A stretch of DNA of 64,000 bases from Nocardia brevicatena NBRC 12119 (GCF_000308495.1 NZ_BAFU01000059.1:62001-126000), one strand, 5' to 3'. Positions 10,903 to 20,075 are shown, counted from the stretch's first letter. A program made the numbers and translations. Notes: a model not told the origin generated them from the sequence alone.

Positions 10903-11004
10903 ATGAACGGACCGAGTCCGACCGCAATTGAGGAAACAGGCGATCATCGGCTCGCGGTATTGCCGATGACCGATACCCTCCCCGGCACAGGTGATGCTCG
11001 GTGA
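10903..11004 (+). CDS. Small uncharacterised protein (33 aa), first of a coupled pair
   Basis: ATG at 10903 is preceded by GAGGAAG with seven bases of spacing, one of the best ribosome binding sites nearby. The 33-residue product is acidic (EETGDHRLAVLPMTDTLPGTGDAR) with no signal peptide or membrane segment. Its TGA overlaps the GTG start of the next gene (GTGA at 11001-11004), which implies translational coupling. It may be a small protein in its own right or a leader whose translation opens the next start. I recognise no family. Confidence 0.55.
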   Translation: MNGPSPTAIEETGDHRLAVLPMTDTLPGTGDAR

Positions 11005-11474
11005 GCACCCTCGTCGGTTCCGTATCGGAATTGGAACGGCGCTGTCGCGAATACCGGGAGAAAAACCTCCTACCCGCCGTGGTCGATCCCGTCTCGAAGT
11101 GCATTCTGCTGCATGTGGGCGCCGTCTACGGGGCTGTCACCATGCCCGTCGAACTCGGTGAACGGGTACAGCGGCGACTGCGGGACACCGGCATCGAGGG
11201 ACCAGTGGTCACACACCCCCGGGCCCACAGTTGGACATTCCTCACCGGGCCCAACCGATACGACCATACCGCCGTCCGGTCCGCCGAGATGTTCCGCCGC
11301 TACATCACCGTCGCGGGCACCGGCAGTCAGATCGTGCTGCCCTCCCCCCACGACGAGAACACCGGCTACCGCATCTGGGTGCAGGCTCCGCAGGGCGCCG
11401 CGAAGCGCCCCCCACAGAACGCGGTCCTCGAGGCGGCCCTGACACCGGAGTCGGGCCGGATCGCGCCCCGCTGA
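11001..11474 (+). CDS. Uncharacterised actinobacterial protein (prim-pol-like fragment family)
   Basis: About 157 residues, GTG start overlapping the stop of the 33-codon gene. Visible features: two conserved-looking Cys (RRCREY, SKCILL), a strand-rich core (GAVYGAVTMPVELGERVQRRL), a WTFLTG strand, and a C-terminal GTGSQIVLPSPHDENTGYRIWV. The pattern of a central WxFL strand followed by GS-I-LPSP resembles short Streptomyces and Nocardia proteins often labelled bifunctional DNA primase/polymerase-like. No catalytic acidic cluster can be seen, so enzymatic activity should not be assumed. It lies between ribE and rpe, where mycobacteria carry ribD and a lipoprotein/transporter pair. Confidence 0.72.
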   Translation: MSTLVGSVSELERRCREYREKNLLPAVVDPVSKCILLHVGAVYGAVTMPVELGERVQRRLRDTGIEGPVVTHPRAHSWTFLTGPNRYDHTAVRSAEMFRRYITVAGTGSQIVLPSPHDENTGYRIWVQAPQGAAKRPPQNAVLEAALTPESGRIAPR

Positions 11475-11520
11475 CCCCGTTCGGACAGCTCACCCCGTAC
11501 CCGACCGGGCGGCTTCCGGA

Positions 11521-12231
11521 TCAGCCGACAGTGCCGTGCGCATGCGCCCACACGGCGGCGGCCTGTCGCCGCAGTTCCTCCACCGTGGCCCCCGGATTCT
11601 CGGTGTCGTACACCGCCGACCCGGCCACGAAACAGTCGATACCGGCCTCCGCGGCCGCCTCGATGGTGTTCGCGTTGATACCGCCGTCGATCTCCACCAC
11701 CAACCGCAACTCACCGGCGTCCACCAGACGGCGCACGATCCGCGCTTTCTCCAGGACGTGCGGGATGAACGACTGCCCACCGAAACCGGGCTCCACGCTC
11801 ATCACCAGGAGGGTGTCGAAATCACGCAGGATCTCCAGGTACGGCTCGATGGGGGTGTTGGGCTTCACCGACAGGCCGGCCTTCGCGCCGGCGGCCCGGA
11901 TATCGCGCGCCACCGCCACCGGATCATCGGTGGCCTCGGCGTGGAAGGTCACATTGTAGGCACCGGCCTCGGCGTACGGGGGCGCCCAGCGAGCCGGGTT
12001 CTCGATCATCAGATGGCAGTCCAGCGGGATATCGGTGGCCTTCAGCAGGCTCTCCACCACCGGCAGACCCAGTGTCAGATTCGGCACGAAATGCGCGTCC
12101 ATCACATCGACGTGCAGCCAGTCGGCACTCGACACCGCGTTCGCCTCATCGGCCAGACGCGCGAAATCGGCGGAGAGGATGGATGGGGCGATCATGGGGG
12201 CCGCGGGGCGGGTGAACGTCGACGTGCACAC
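11521..12231 (-). CDS. rpe: Ribulose-phosphate 3-epimerase
   Basis: About 225-237 residues. It interconverts ribulose 5-phosphate and xylulose 5-phosphate in the pentose phosphate pathway. TIM-barrel signatures: [30 protein letters not shown] (metal-binding His and Asp), [23 protein letters not shown] and [11 protein letters not shown]. The start is either GTG at 12229-12231 or ATG at 12193-12195 ([11 protein letters not shown]); neither has a clear ribosome binding site. I kept the longer form because mycobacterial proteins also carry extra residues before IAPSIL. It is divergent from rsbW. Confidence 0.96.
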   Translation of the reverse strand: MCTSTFTRPAAPMIAPSILSADFARLADEANAVSSADWLHVDVMDAHFVPNLTLGLPVVESLLKATDIPLDCHLMIENPARWAPPYAEAGAYNVTFHAEATDDPVAVARDIRAAGAKAGLSVKPNTPIEPYLEILRDFDTLLVMSVEPGFGGQSFIPHVLEKARIVRRLVDAGELRLVVEIDGGINANTIEAAAEAGIDCFVAGSAVYDTENPGATVEELRRQAAAVWAHAHGTVG

Positions 12232-12289
12232 AGCGCCGCAGTCTATCCACCACCGCGGCCGTCCACCCGGGCGAGGTCGGTGGCGGGTG

Positions 12290-12313
12290 GGTTGCTCCTT
12301 CCTCGAGTGGGTA
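12290..12313 (+). promoter_or_regulatory. Possible SigF-type promoter of rsbW-sigF
   Basis: GGTTG at 12290-12294 and GGGTA at 12309-12313, 14 bases apart, resemble the mycobacterial SigF consensus (GTTT then GGGTAT, spacing 15-17). They lie directly upstream of the rsbW GTG at 12325, so the leader would be very short. An autoregulated promoter here would match usfX-sigF in mycobacteria. The spacer is one base short. Confidence 0.45.
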
Positions 12314-12324
12314 GCCTTCAGGGC

Positions 12325-12747
12325 GTGATCAATATTTCGGCGGAACAGGGGCTCTACAGCACTCCGGTGGAGATTCGAGTGGCGGCATCGGTCACCCAGC
12401 TGCCCATCGTGCGCGGCCTCGCCGAAACCCTGGTCCTGCTCAGCGATTTCACCCTCGACGAAGTCGCCGATATCCGACTCGCCGTCGACGAGGTGTGCTC
12501 CACGCTCATCGCCGTGGCGGCTCCGGATACGAGCCTGAACTGCCGATTCACCGTCGGTGATCTCGAGTTACTGGTGCGGGTGAGCGGAGTGGCGGCCACG
12601 GAGGGACTGCCGGACCAACGCAGCTTCGGCTGGCATGTGCTGCGTACGCTCACCGATGAGGTCCAGGCCCACCAGGAAGCTTACGACCACCAGGTTTCCG
12701 GATATCCGACGACGGTGGAGTTCCGTCGGATCCGAGGGAAGGCGTAG
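12325..12747 (+). CDS. rsbW: Anti-sigma factor, RsbW/UsfX-type GHKL ATPase fold
   Basis: About 140 residues, GTG start. The domain looks like a serine-protein-kinase/anti-sigma fold: an N-terminal strand, then [15 protein letters not shown], the conserved N-box helix with the D/E pattern of HATPase_c anti-sigma factors, and a short degenerate C-terminal half ([14 protein letters not shown]). The stop codon overlaps the sigF start (TAGTG at 12745-12749), the standard arrangement of rsbW/usfX with sigF. Likely role: binds SigF and holds it inactive until released by an anti-anti-sigma factor, which is not encoded in this window. Confidence 0.88.
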   Translation: MINISAEQGLYSTPVEIRVAASVTQLPIVRGLAETLVLLSDFTLDEVADIRLAVDEVCSTLIAVAAPDTSLNCRFTVGDLELLVRVSGVAATEGLPDQRSFGWHVLRTLTDEVQAHQEAYDHQVSGYPTTVEFRRIRGKA

Positions 12748-13595
12748 TGGCCGAGCAGGACGAGGCATTCGAACCCGCGGACGACGCCGAGGAACCCGAC
12801 GCCGAGGAAACGGGCGAAGAGTTGGCACCGTCGCTGCCGGTGGCCGGATACGACGATGTCACCGAGTTGTTCGGCCGGCTGGCCGAGACCGAGGAGGGGT
12901 CGGCCGACCACAGCGCGGTCCGCGAGGAACTGATCAGCCGCTGCATACCGCTGGCCGACCATATCGCCCGCAAGTTCAGCGGACGCGGTGAACCGTTCGA
13001 CGATCTCACCCAGGTCGCCCGGGTCGGCCTGGTGCACGCGGTGGACCGCTTCGACGTCGAACGCGGCTCGAACTTCCTGTCTTTCGCCGTACCCACCATC
13101 ATGGGTGAGGTCCGGCGCTATTTCCGCGACAACACCTGGGCCATGCGGGTGCCGCGCCGGGTGAAGGAAACCCATCTGCGGATCGGTGCCGCGGTGGATG
13201 CGCTGTCCCAGTCTCTGGGCCGCTCCCCCACCGCCAAGGAGATCGCCGCCGAACTCGATGTCGACCCCGACGAGGTCACCCAGGCGGTGATCGCGGGCAA
13301 TGCCTACCAGCCGACCTCCATCGACGCCGCCTCGGTGGGCCGGGACACCGATGCCTCGCTGTTGGATACCCTCGGCGAGGAGGAGACCCAGTTCGACCGG
13401 GTCGAGGAATATGTGGCGATCCGCCCGCTGCTGGCCGGGCTGCCGGAGCGGGAGCGGCGCATTCTCACCATGCGCTTCTTCGAGTCCATGACCCAGACGC
13501 AGATCGCCCAGCAGATGGGTATCTCGCAGATGCACGTCTCGCGGATTCTCACCAAAACCCTGGCCCGGCTGCGGGAACAGTCGGTCAGGGAGTAG
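12747..13595 (+). CDS. sigF: RNA polymerase sigma factor SigF (SigB/SigF group 3)
   Basis: About 282 residues with an acidic N-terminal extension of about 40 residues. Region 2 includes LADHIARKFSGRGEPFDDLTQVARVGLVHAVDRFD and FLSFAVPTIMGEVRRYFRD (the -10 recognition and melting region). Region 3 has VPRRVKETHLRIG. Region 4 has the helix-turn-helix ESMTQTQIAQQMGISQMHVSRILTKTLARLRE. This is the layout of stress and stationary-phase sigma factors of the SigB/SigF group. It overlaps rsbW by one base. In mycobacteria sigF is elsewhere on the chromosome, so its place near rpe is lineage-specific. Confidence 0.94.
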   Translation: MAEQDEAFEPADDAEEPDAEETGEELAPSLPVAGYDDVTELFGRLAETEEGSADHSAVREELISRCIPLADHIARKFSGRGEPFDDLTQVARVGLVHAVDRFDVERGSNFLSFAVPTIMGEVRRYFRDNTWAMRVPRRVKETHLRIGAAVDALSQSLGRSPTAKEIAAELDVDPDEVTQAVIAGNAYQPTSIDAASVGRDTDASLLDTLGEEETQFDRVEEYVAIRPLLAGLPERERRILTMRFFESMTQTQIAQQMGISQMHVSRILTKTLARLREQSVRE

Positions 13596-13927
13596 GCAGG
13601 CGGGCCTCCGCTTCGCTCGGGCATATCGGCTGTTGTGTCCGACCGCACACACGGTCTACTCTCACCAATGAGAGAATGAACTGAGCTTTATCTCAACAGC
13701 TCACCCGGTCCGTCTCGGCAGACCAGAGCAACCGAATCGGCGGCCGGCCCGCGGTCGCGTCGACGACGACGCGGCGGAAGGTGATGTGACCAATATGAGT
13801 ACTGACACGCCGAACAGGTCGACCGGCTGTCCGGGAACGCCGCGGTGAACAGCACCTGGATGAAGGTCGAACCCGCCGAGACCATCGTGACCGCAGGCCG
13901 ACCCGCCGCCGGACCGGGCACCTGCGA
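13596..13927. other. Degenerate intergenic region after sigF
   Basis: No intact gene. It starts with an AT-richer stretch carrying two dyads of the same sense: CTCTCA-CCAA-TGAGAG at 13659-13674 (6-bp stem, tetraloop) and TGAG-CTTTAT-CTCA near 13683-13696. They could be operators or a sigF terminator. The rest holds short frames on both strands that look like gene remnants, consistent with the adjacent pseudogene. Confidence 0.45.
13659..13674. terminator. Hairpin downstream of sigF
   Basis: CTCTCA (13659-13664) and TGAGAG (13669-13674) form a perfect 6-bp stem with loop CCAA, 64 bases after the sigF stop and followed by an A-rich rather than U-rich tail. It is either a weak terminator or a protein-binding dyad, given the similar TGAG/CTCA dyad just downstream. 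Confidence 0.35.
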
Positions 13928-14734
13928 TTACACGCCCGTGCGCGGTCCCGGCAGCCCGTGCGGCCGAACGATCAGGCCGAAGGCGACGAGGCCAGGACCT
14001 GCGCGAGTTCGGTGTGCAGATCGAACAGCGCCGATATCTGTTCGGCTGTGACGGTGCCCGAAATCGCCGTAGCACAGGTGATATCCGAGATCCACCGCTT
14101 CGGGGACGGCCTTGCCCAACCGGATCAGCCGCTGGACGACACCCTCGAGTTGAGTCGGATAGTCCGCACCGAACCAGGACGGGAACACGCCTTCGAAAAG
14201 GGCGAACTCCACGGCGCAATCCCATTGCCCGGCGAGGCCTTCCGCGGGAACGGCGTCGACGATCCGGGCGAGCTCGTCGAGCAGCCGCGCCTCGTACCGG
14301 CGCTCCAACTCGGCCTGCGGCCCCGCGACGAATGCCCCGATCACGGCGATCGGCGTCGGGAGCGACACCTGGAAACGGATGCCCGCCGGGATCGCGCCCT
14401 CGTCGCGAAGTCACCGGAACACCTGCCAGGATTCGATCGCGGCCGTGTCGTAACCCAGGGGGCCGATATCGATCGTCGTCGGGTCGATGCCCGGTTTCGG
14501 CTGCACCCGTTCACTCGGACCGTATTCCGGGCTCGGTGGCGGAACGGTTTCCAGATCGGGGTGGGACTGCAGTTCGGGGAGCTGCCACACAACCCGGTTG
14601 TCACGAATCCCGGTCTCGCCGTCGGCGATTCGGGCGAGCACCGTCCCCATTCGTTTCGCGGCCTCGGCGAACACCGTTTCCGCGGCCGCCGGCGGGACGC
14701 TGCCGCACAGATGAACCAGACCACTTCCGGTCAT
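13928..14734 (-). pseudogene. Broken gene: uncharacterised methionine-synthase-like family
   Basis: ATG at 14732-14734 has an excellent AGGAGG five bases upstream, and the first 108 codons read well (GLVHLCGSVPPAAAETVF, RIADGETG, WQLPELQSHPDLE). An in-frame TGA at 14411-14413 then interrupts it. The same frame continues without shift into LRDEGAIPAGIRFQVSLPTP, then LAGQWDCAVEFALFEGVFP, then GYHLCYGDFGHRH, all typical of one family of about 350 residues that I associate with methionine synthase II-like barrels. After GHRH the homology stops: the frame becomes Arg-rich and ends at 13928, while a +1 frame reads TAEQISALFDLHTELAQVL and stops at 13972. So it carries a nonsense mutation and a deletion or frameshift at its 3' end. 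Confidence 0.72.
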
Positions 14735-14943
14735 ACGATCCTCCTGCAAATCCACTACCTACACGGCCGATCCCACAATGCCGGGGTTTGTCGCCGTTCG
14801 GTCCACGGGATGGCGAACCCAGGGCAACATGATTGCCAGGCGGTTACCGGTACGTGCCGCGCAGCACACCGTACAAGCTGTGAGCGCATCGTTCTCACCA
14901 CTGGAGGGAAGGGATAACCGCGGCTGGGGCTCGGTACCCCGCC

Positions 14944-15312
14944 CTACCCGCGGGCACCGTGTTCGCCTCGGTCCCCCGCGCGGGCCGTGCGCAGTTTCGC
15001 GGGCGCGGCGAGCCACCAGGCGGTGTCGAGTAGTTCGCGCAGGTGCGCGACCTCGACGCGGTCCAGGTCGATGAGGATGTAGGGGTATCCGTCATAGTGC
15101 GGGGTGGTGTAGAAGGCGGGGTTGCCGGAGGCCAACAGCGCTTCCTTCTCCGTCATCTCGCAGCGCAGCACCAACCCGCTGTCGGCCTCGGCCCGCAGCC
15201 GGGCGAACCCCTTACCGCTCGCCTTCAGCGCCGGCGTCCGATACCGGGTCGACTCCTCGACCCCCGGTAACTCGGAAGCGAGCCGCACCACGTTCTCCCA
15301 GGTCATGGTCAT
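14944..15312 (-). CDS. MmcQ/YjbR family protein
   Basis: About 122 residues. YjbR/CyaY-like fold signatures: WENVVRLASELPGVEES at the N-terminus, KGFARLRAEADSGLVLRC, and FYTTPHYDGYPYILIDLDRVEVAHLRELLDTAWWLAAP. Members are small proteins sometimes proposed to bind DNA; no molecular function is established. The start is ATG at 15310-15312 (MTMTWENV); upstream residues in the same frame do not fit the family. It sits between the pseudogene and rsmB on the same strand. Confidence 0.88.
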   Translation of the reverse strand: MTMTWENVVRLASELPGVEESTRYRTPALKASGKGFARLRAEADSGLVLRCEMTEKEALLASGNPAFYTTPHYDGYPYILIDLDRVEVAHLRELLDTAWWLAAPAKLRTARAGDRGEHGARG

Positions 15313-15366
15313 GACCACAGTGTGCGCTCCCGTGGAGGACCGGAGCATGGACGAATGTCGCCTCCG

Positions 15367-17334
15367 CTAGGGTTTCTCCGGCTTGCGCAGGGCCGCGATG
15401 AACATGGCGTCGGTTCCGTGCCGGTGCGGCCACAGCTGGACGGTGGGCCCGTCCCCGAGCCCGGTGACGCCGGGCAGCAGCTCCCGGGCGTCGAGCCGCT
15501 CGGCCCCGGTGCGACGCACGGTATCGGCGACCACCGCGACGGTTTCCGGTAGATGCGGGGAACAGGTGGAATACACCACCACCCCGCCCGGCCGCAGCAG
15601 CTCCCACGCCGCGGCGAGCAGTTCCCGTTGCAGCACAACCAGTTCGGCGACATCGGCCGGGGTACGCCGCCACCGCGCCTCGGGGCGGCGGCGCAGCGCG
15701 CCGAGCCCGGTACACGGCGCGTCCACCAGGATCCGGTCGTAGCCGGGGGTCAACCTGCTACTGCGGCCGTCGGCGATGCGCACGTCCACCGGCAGGCCTC
15801 GGGTGGCGGCGCGAACCAGTTCCGCCCGGTGTTCGGCGGGTTCGACCGCGTCCACCCGATGGCCGTCGATATCGGCCAGCGAGCCCAGCAGGGCGGCCTT
15901 CCCACCGGGTCCCGCGCACAGGTCCAGCCACCGGCCGTGGTCCGGCCCGAGCAGCGGGGCACGGGTGAGAGCGAGTGCGACCAACTGGCTGCCCTCATCT
16001 TGGACCGCGGCCATCCCCGCGCGGACGGGTTCCAGCGCGCCGGGGTCACCGCCGTCCAGGTACACCGCGTACGGCGACCAGCGGCCCTCCTCGCCATCGG
16101 TGACCAGCGCGAGCTCCTCTGCGGTGATATCCCCCGGCCGGGCCACCAGATGCACGGCGGGCCGGTCGTCGTCGGCGGCGAGGAGATCGCGCAGCTCCCC
16201 CGCGTCGGCACCGAGCGCGTCGGCGAACGCCTGCGCGACCCAGGCCGGATGGGCGTATTCGAAGGCGAGCCGGCCCACCGGATCCTGCGGGGCCAGCGCC
16301 TCGATCCATTCCCGCGACGTCCGCTCCGCCGCCCGCCGCAGGACGGCGTTCACGAAACCCGCTCGGCCCGCGCCGGATTCGGCCCGGGCCAGCGCCACCG
16401 AGGTGTCCACGGCGGCATGCGCACCGATGCGGGTGCGCAGCAGTTGGTAGACACCCAGACGCAGCACGTCCAGCAGCGCCCCGTCGATATCATCGATATC
16501 GCGTCCGGCGCATTCGGCGATCACCGTGTCGAGTACGCCCAATGCGCGGCAGGCGCCGTAGCCGAGTTCGGTGGCCAGCGCCGCGTCCCGGCCGTGAACA
16601 CCGTACTCGCGCAGCAGTGCGGGCAGCACCAGGTTGGCGTACGCGTCCCGTTCCCGTACCGCTCGCAGTGTCTCCAACGCGACCGTCCGGGCCGGGTCGG
16701 CGGGCGCGCGGCGGCGGACGCCGGCCTTCGACGCTCCTGCACCGCGGGCCTTCCCGCGCTGCCGTCCCGGTCCGGCCTCACCCTTGACCGGACCGCGCCC
16801 TGCCGTGCGGTCACCTCGGTCCGCGACGGGGCCCCGGCCGCGATCGCCGTGTTCGCCGCCGGACCACCGGCCCCCGGACCTACCGGTTCGTTCCGTCCCG
16901 GCGTCACCGGGCCGCCGTGGGGCCTCCTCGCGGCGGCCGCGCGACCGACCGCCCGATCCCGGACCGTCCTGCCGGCGATCCGCCCCGGATGTGTCACCCG
17001 ACCGTCCGCTCGCCGCCGGCCCGCGCTCCCGATCCGCTCGTTTTCCCGCCGGCTCCGACGTCCCGCGCCGAGTGGTAGCGCGATCCCGGGTCCGCTCGCC
17101 CCGCTTCGCGGAGCGGCCGGAGGCGGTCGACCGCACGTCGTCCCGGCCCGATTTCCGGCCCTCGGCGGCCCGATCGGCCGAACGCCCGCTTCGTCGACCC
17201 CGCGTGTCCTCGGAACCACCGTCGACGTGCTCACCAGGTCCCGGCGACGAACCGTCCGCCTCCCCGCGGGTACGTCGGAAGCCCCGCCGTTGTTCGCCGG
17301 ATCCCCCGGTGGCCGCTCCCGCCGGGCTGTTCAC
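15367..17334 (-). CDS. rsmB: 16S rRNA (cytosine-C5) methyltransferase RsmB
   Basis: About 655 residues with two parts. Residues from about 210 onward are a normal RsmB/Sun protein: an NusB-like RNA-binding domain ([32 protein letters not shown]), then a Rossmann methyltransferase with [17 protein letters not shown] (SAM binding), [19 protein letters not shown] (catalytic PC motif) and [12 protein letters not shown] (second Cys). The first 210 residues or so are a low-complexity Arg/Gly/Ser/Asp-rich tract, much longer than usual. GTG at 17332-17334 overlaps the fmt stop (GTGA), which supports both the start and the extension. It methylates 16S rRNA at the equivalent of C967. Confidence 0.93.
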   Translation of the reverse strand: MNSPAGAATGGSGEQRRGFRRTRGEADGSSPGPGEHVDGGSEDTRGRRSGRSADRAAEGRKSGRDDVRSTASGRSAKRGERTRDRATTRRGTSEPAGKRADRERGPAASGRSGDTSGADRRQDGPGSGGRSRGRREEAPRRPGDAGTERTGRSGGRWSGGEHGDRGRGPVADRGDRTAGRGPVKGEAGPGRQRGKARGAGASKAGVRRRAPADPARTVALETLRAVRERDAYANLVLPALLREYGVHGRDAALATELGYGACRALGVLDTVIAECAGRDIDDIDGALLDVLRLGVYQLLRTRIGAHAAVDTSVALARAESGAGRAGFVNAVLRRAAERTSREWIEALAPQDPVGRLAFEYAHPAWVAQAFADALGADAGELRDLLAADDDRPAVHLVARPGDITAEELALVTDGEEGRWSPYAVYLDGGDPGALEPVRAGMAAVQDEGSQLVALALTRAPLLGPDHGRWLDLCAGPGGKAALLGSLADIDGHRVDAVEPAEHRAELVRAATRGLPVDVRIADGRSSRLTPGYDRILVDAPCTGLGALRRRPEARWRRTPADVAELVVLQRELLAAAWELLRPGGVVVYSTCSPHLPETVAVVADTVRRTGAERLDARELLPGVTGLGDGPTVQLWPHRHGTDAMFIAALRKPEKP

Positions 17335-18254
17335 TCGGCCACCGTGCCGGGCTCCAGACGCGCCCCACGCGCCCAGTCGAGTGCGGACATCTTTCGTTTC
17401 CCCTGCGGCTGTACCTGGTCGAGCCGGACCGCGGTGGTCGCGGTTCCCACGAATACCCCCGTCTTGCGGACCTCGATACGGCGTCCCGGCAGTACTTCCT
17501 CGACCAGGTCCACCGGCCCCAGTTTGATCCGGGTACCGGCCACCTCGGTCCACGCCCCGGGTGACGGGGTGACCGCCCGGATGTGCCGACCGATGGCCAG
17601 CGCCGGCTCGTCCCAGCGCACCCGCGCGAATTCCGGGGTGATCTTGGGCGCGTAGGAGATACCGTCGGGCGGCTGCGGAACCGCCTGCAATGTCCCGTCC
17701 TCCATACCGTCGAGGGTCTGTTCGAGCAGCGCGGCGCCGCTGACCGCGAGCCGATCCAGCAGGGTTCCCCCGGTATCGGTGACACCGATCCGTTCGGTCA
17801 CCACACCGAATACCGGGCCGCTGTCCAACCCGGCCTCGATCAGAAACGTGGAGGCGCCGGTGATCTCGTCGCCGGCGGCGATGGCGGCCTGTACCGGCGC
17901 GGCACCCCGCCAGGCCGGCAGCAGTGAGAAGTGCAGGTTGATCCAGCCGTACGGTGGCAGATCGAGCACTTTCTGCGGCAACAGCGCGCCGTAGGCAACC
18001 ACCGGACAGCACTGGGGGGCCAATTCGGTGAGGGTCGCGATGAAGTCGGGATCGTCGGGCCGGGCAGGAGTGAGTACCCGGACCCCGTATTCGTCGGCGA
18101 TCTGCCCGACGGGTGAACGGGTGAGTTTCCGGCCGCGCCCGGCCACCGCGTCGGGTCGGGTCACCACGGCGACCACCTCATGCCGGGGGGAGTCGAGCAG
18201 CCGTCGCAGCGACGGCACCGCCGGTTCGGGGGTTCCGGCGAAGACGATCCGCAT
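17331..18254 (-). CDS. fmt: Methionyl-tRNA formyltransferase
   Basis: About 307 residues, typical length. It formylates Met-tRNA(fMet) for translation initiation. Features: [20 protein letters not shown] at the N-terminus, the formyl-transfer loop [35 protein letters not shown] (Asn-His pair), SYAPKITPE, and a C-terminal OB-like domain. ATG at 18252-18254 overlaps the def stop (ATGA), and its own stop overlaps the rsmB start. def-fmt-rsmB is a conserved translational unit. Confidence 0.97.
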   Translation of the reverse strand: MRIVFAGTPEPAVPSLRRLLDSPRHEVVAVVTRPDAVAGRGRKLTRSPVGQIADEYGVRVLTPARPDDPDFIATLTELAPQCCPVVAYGALLPQKVLDLPPYGWINLHFSLLPAWRGAAPVQAAIAAGDEITGASTFLIEAGLDSGPVFGVVTERIGVTDTGGTLLDRLAVSGAALLEQTLDGMEDGTLQAVPQPPDGISYAPKITPEFARVRWDEPALAIGRHIRAVTPSPGAWTEVAGTRIKLGPVDLVEEVLPGRRIEVRKTGVFVGTATTAVRLDQVQPQGKRKMSALDWARGARLEPGTVAE

Positions 18255-18796
18255 CAGTGACCCCGTCCGGCGACGGCGCGGCTGGGACGAACGGTGATAC
18301 CGGCGGTGAACCAGTCCGATTCGCGAATGGCGCGCATGGCGTCCTTGCGGTTCGGCGGATCCAGGCGGTCGATGAAGAGCACCCCGTCCAGATGGTCGGT
18401 TTCGTGTTGGACGCAGCGCGCCAACAGATCCTCGGCCTCGAAATCGACCGGTGTCCCGTGCATGTCCACTCCTGAGACGCGCACTCTTCGGGCGCGCCGG
18501 GTCTCATAGCTCAGTCCGGGAATGGACAGGCATCCTTCCGGACCGATCTGGTCGTCCTCACCCAGCGGTGTCCACACCGGGTTCACCAGGTGTCCGGAGG
18601 CATCGCCGGTGTCGTAGACGAACACCCGAAGCCCCACGCCGACCTGCGGCGCGGCCATGCCGACACCACCGTCGTCGTACATGGTGTCGGTCAGGTCGGC
18701 GACCAGCTGCCGCAGCTCGGCACCGAAGTCGGTGACCTCCGCCGCGCGGGCTCGCAGGATAGGGTCGCCGAAGAGGCGGACGGGCTGAATGGTCAC
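18254..18796 (-). CDS. def: Peptide deformylase
   Basis: About 180 residues. It removes the formyl group from nascent peptides. The three metalloenzyme motifs are present: [18 protein letters not shown] (zinc-ligand Cys) and QHETDHLDG (two His ligands and catalytic Glu). The start is GTG at 18794-18796 ([12 protein letters not shown]) with GGGAG five bases upstream; an ATG 45 bases further upstream is in frame but gives a tail not expected in the family. The stop overlaps the fmt start. Confidence 0.96.
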   Translation of the reverse strand: MTIQPVRLFGDPILRARAAEVTDFGAELRQLVADLTDTMYDDGGVGMAAPQVGVGLRVFVYDTGDASGHLVNPVWTPLGEDDQIGPEGCLSIPGLSYETRRARRVRVSGVDMHGTPVDFEAEDLLARCVQHETDHLDGVLFIDRLDPPNRKDAMRAIRESDWFTAGITVRPSRAVAGRGH

Positions 18797-18919
18797 GGCA
18801 GCTCCCGATAACAGCGGACAGGAAAAAGGGATAATGGTCATCTCATTCTAAAGACGCGCGCACACGACACGGGGATCCCCGATTCCGACGCCGCCGGCTG
18901 ATACAAAACGGATGCGGTC

Positions 18920-18943
18920 GGGCGGGTGTCGAGCCCCCCGCCC
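18920..18943 (-). terminator. Terminator-like hairpin downstream of the lipase gene
   Basis: GGGCGGG (18920-18926) pairs with CCCGCCC (18937-18943) across a 10-base loop. It lies 47 bases after the lipase stop in the sense of transcription. Read on the minus strand it is followed within about ten bases by a TTTTG run. Confidence 0.55.
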
Positions 18944-18989
18944 GGCCGCCATCGGGATACCCGGTTGTCGCCCGGGTCAGATCGCCCGG

Positions 18990-20012
18990 TCAGATATTGC
19001 CGCCGATGATCACCTGCGGTATTCCCGTCCCGAGCGGAACGGGGACGCAGACGGGGGCGGGCACGGTCCCCGGGTCCAGCGCTTCCAGCAACAGCTGCAT
19101 GATGAACGGGTCGTACACCATGTGGAAATGGCCGGTCAGATTTACGGGACAGCGGTCCTGCAGCACGATGTTCTCGGCTCCGGGACCGTGCAGGGCGATA
19201 TTCTCGAACGGCTGGATCATCTCGTCCACCCGGGAACCGATCGTCACATAGCGCACCCCGGGGACGGTATCGCCGCCCGCGTTCAGCCCACGCATGAATT
19301 CCGACCCCTGCGCCTGCTGAACGGCCGCGACGGAGAGCACCCGTTCGAATACCTGCTCGGCGCCCGGGATCTGTCGGGCGATCGGCACCAGCCCGTACAT
19401 CACGCCCCCGTAGGTGGGTGAGGCGAGCCCCACCCACACCCCCACGTGCGGCGCGCCGCCGAGTTTGTTGATGTAGTAGCGGGTCACATTGGCGCCCTGG
19501 GAGAAACCGACCAGATCCACCTGCCGCGCGCCGCTGGCGGCAAGCACCTCGTCCACGAACGCGGCGATCTGATATCCACTGAGCACTATGTCCTCGGTGC
19601 CGTAGGTCCCCGCTCCGGGACGGCCGCCGTAGTCGAGGGCGAAAACGCAGTAGCCCTCCGCGGCCAGTCTCGGCGCGATGGCGGACCAGTCCGTATAGGC
19701 GCTGGCGTCGGTGCCGTGTGCGAGCACCACCGGGCGGGGGTGGGCCGCGGTCGGTTTACAGGTGAAATCGTTCGTGCCCATGGGCACCGCGTTCGGATGG
19801 GCTTTCATATACAGCGCTGCCGCGAGGTGATCCGGCTGCCGCGGCGCCGATTCGGTCGGCACGACCGGCGGCAGATAACCCGCCGGGTTGGCGGTTGCCG
19901 GTCCGGTGCCGAGCACCGAGCCGGCAACCACCGCGGCGGCCGCGATTCCGGACAGGATGACCCTGCCCCATTGTGTGATGTCCCCGCCCCATCGCGTTCG
20001 TGTCTGTTTCAC
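18990..20012 (-). CDS. Secreted triacylglycerol lipase / alpha-beta hydrolase
   Basis: About 340 residues. The N-terminal signal peptide has a basic start, a hydrophobic core (ILSGIAAAAVVAGSVL) and a likely AxA cleavage near PATANPAG. The mature domain fits secreted class-2 type bacterial lipases: PVVLAHGTDASAYTDW (oxyanion region), nucleophile elbow GFSQGANVTRYY, a candidate acid in DTVPGVRYVTIGSRVDEM and a C-terminal His in LTGHFHMVYDP. Probable role: extracellular hydrolysis of acylglycerols. GTG at 20010-20012 is the chosen start. It is transcribed away from the PadR gene's 3' end with only 63 bases between them, so read-through is possible. Confidence 0.88.
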   Translation of the reverse strand: MKQTRTRWGGDITQWGRVILSGIAAAAVVAGSVLGTGPATANPAGYLPPVVPTESAPRQPDHLAAALYMKAHPNAVPMGTNDFTCKPTAAHPRPVVLAHGTDASAYTDWSAIAPRLAAEGYCVFALDYGGRPGAGTYGTEDIVLSGYQIAAFVDEVLAASGARQVDLVGFSQGANVTRYYINKLGGAPHVGVWVGLASPTYGGVMYGLVPIARQIPGAEQVFERVLSVAAVQQAQGSEFMRGLNAGGDTVPGVRYVTIGSRVDEMIQPFENIALHGPGAENIVLQDRCPVNLTGHFHMVYDPFIMQLLLEALDPGTVPAPVCVPVPLGTGIPQVIIGGNI

Positions 20013-20075
20013 ACCACAATCATCTACCCCATCGGCCTTGGATTCCGCTCTCCGGACACGGCTTTGACCGGGCCG

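Noticed and set aside
13845-14051. Plus-strand 68-codon frame opposite the pseudogene end
   Set aside because: The first residues look protein-like, but an in-frame stop precedes them and there is no ribosome binding site; treated as part of the degenerate region.
17335-18012. Upstream continuation of the rsmB frame across fmt
   Set aside because: It overlaps fmt entirely; the GTG at the fmt stop (GTGA) is the natural start.
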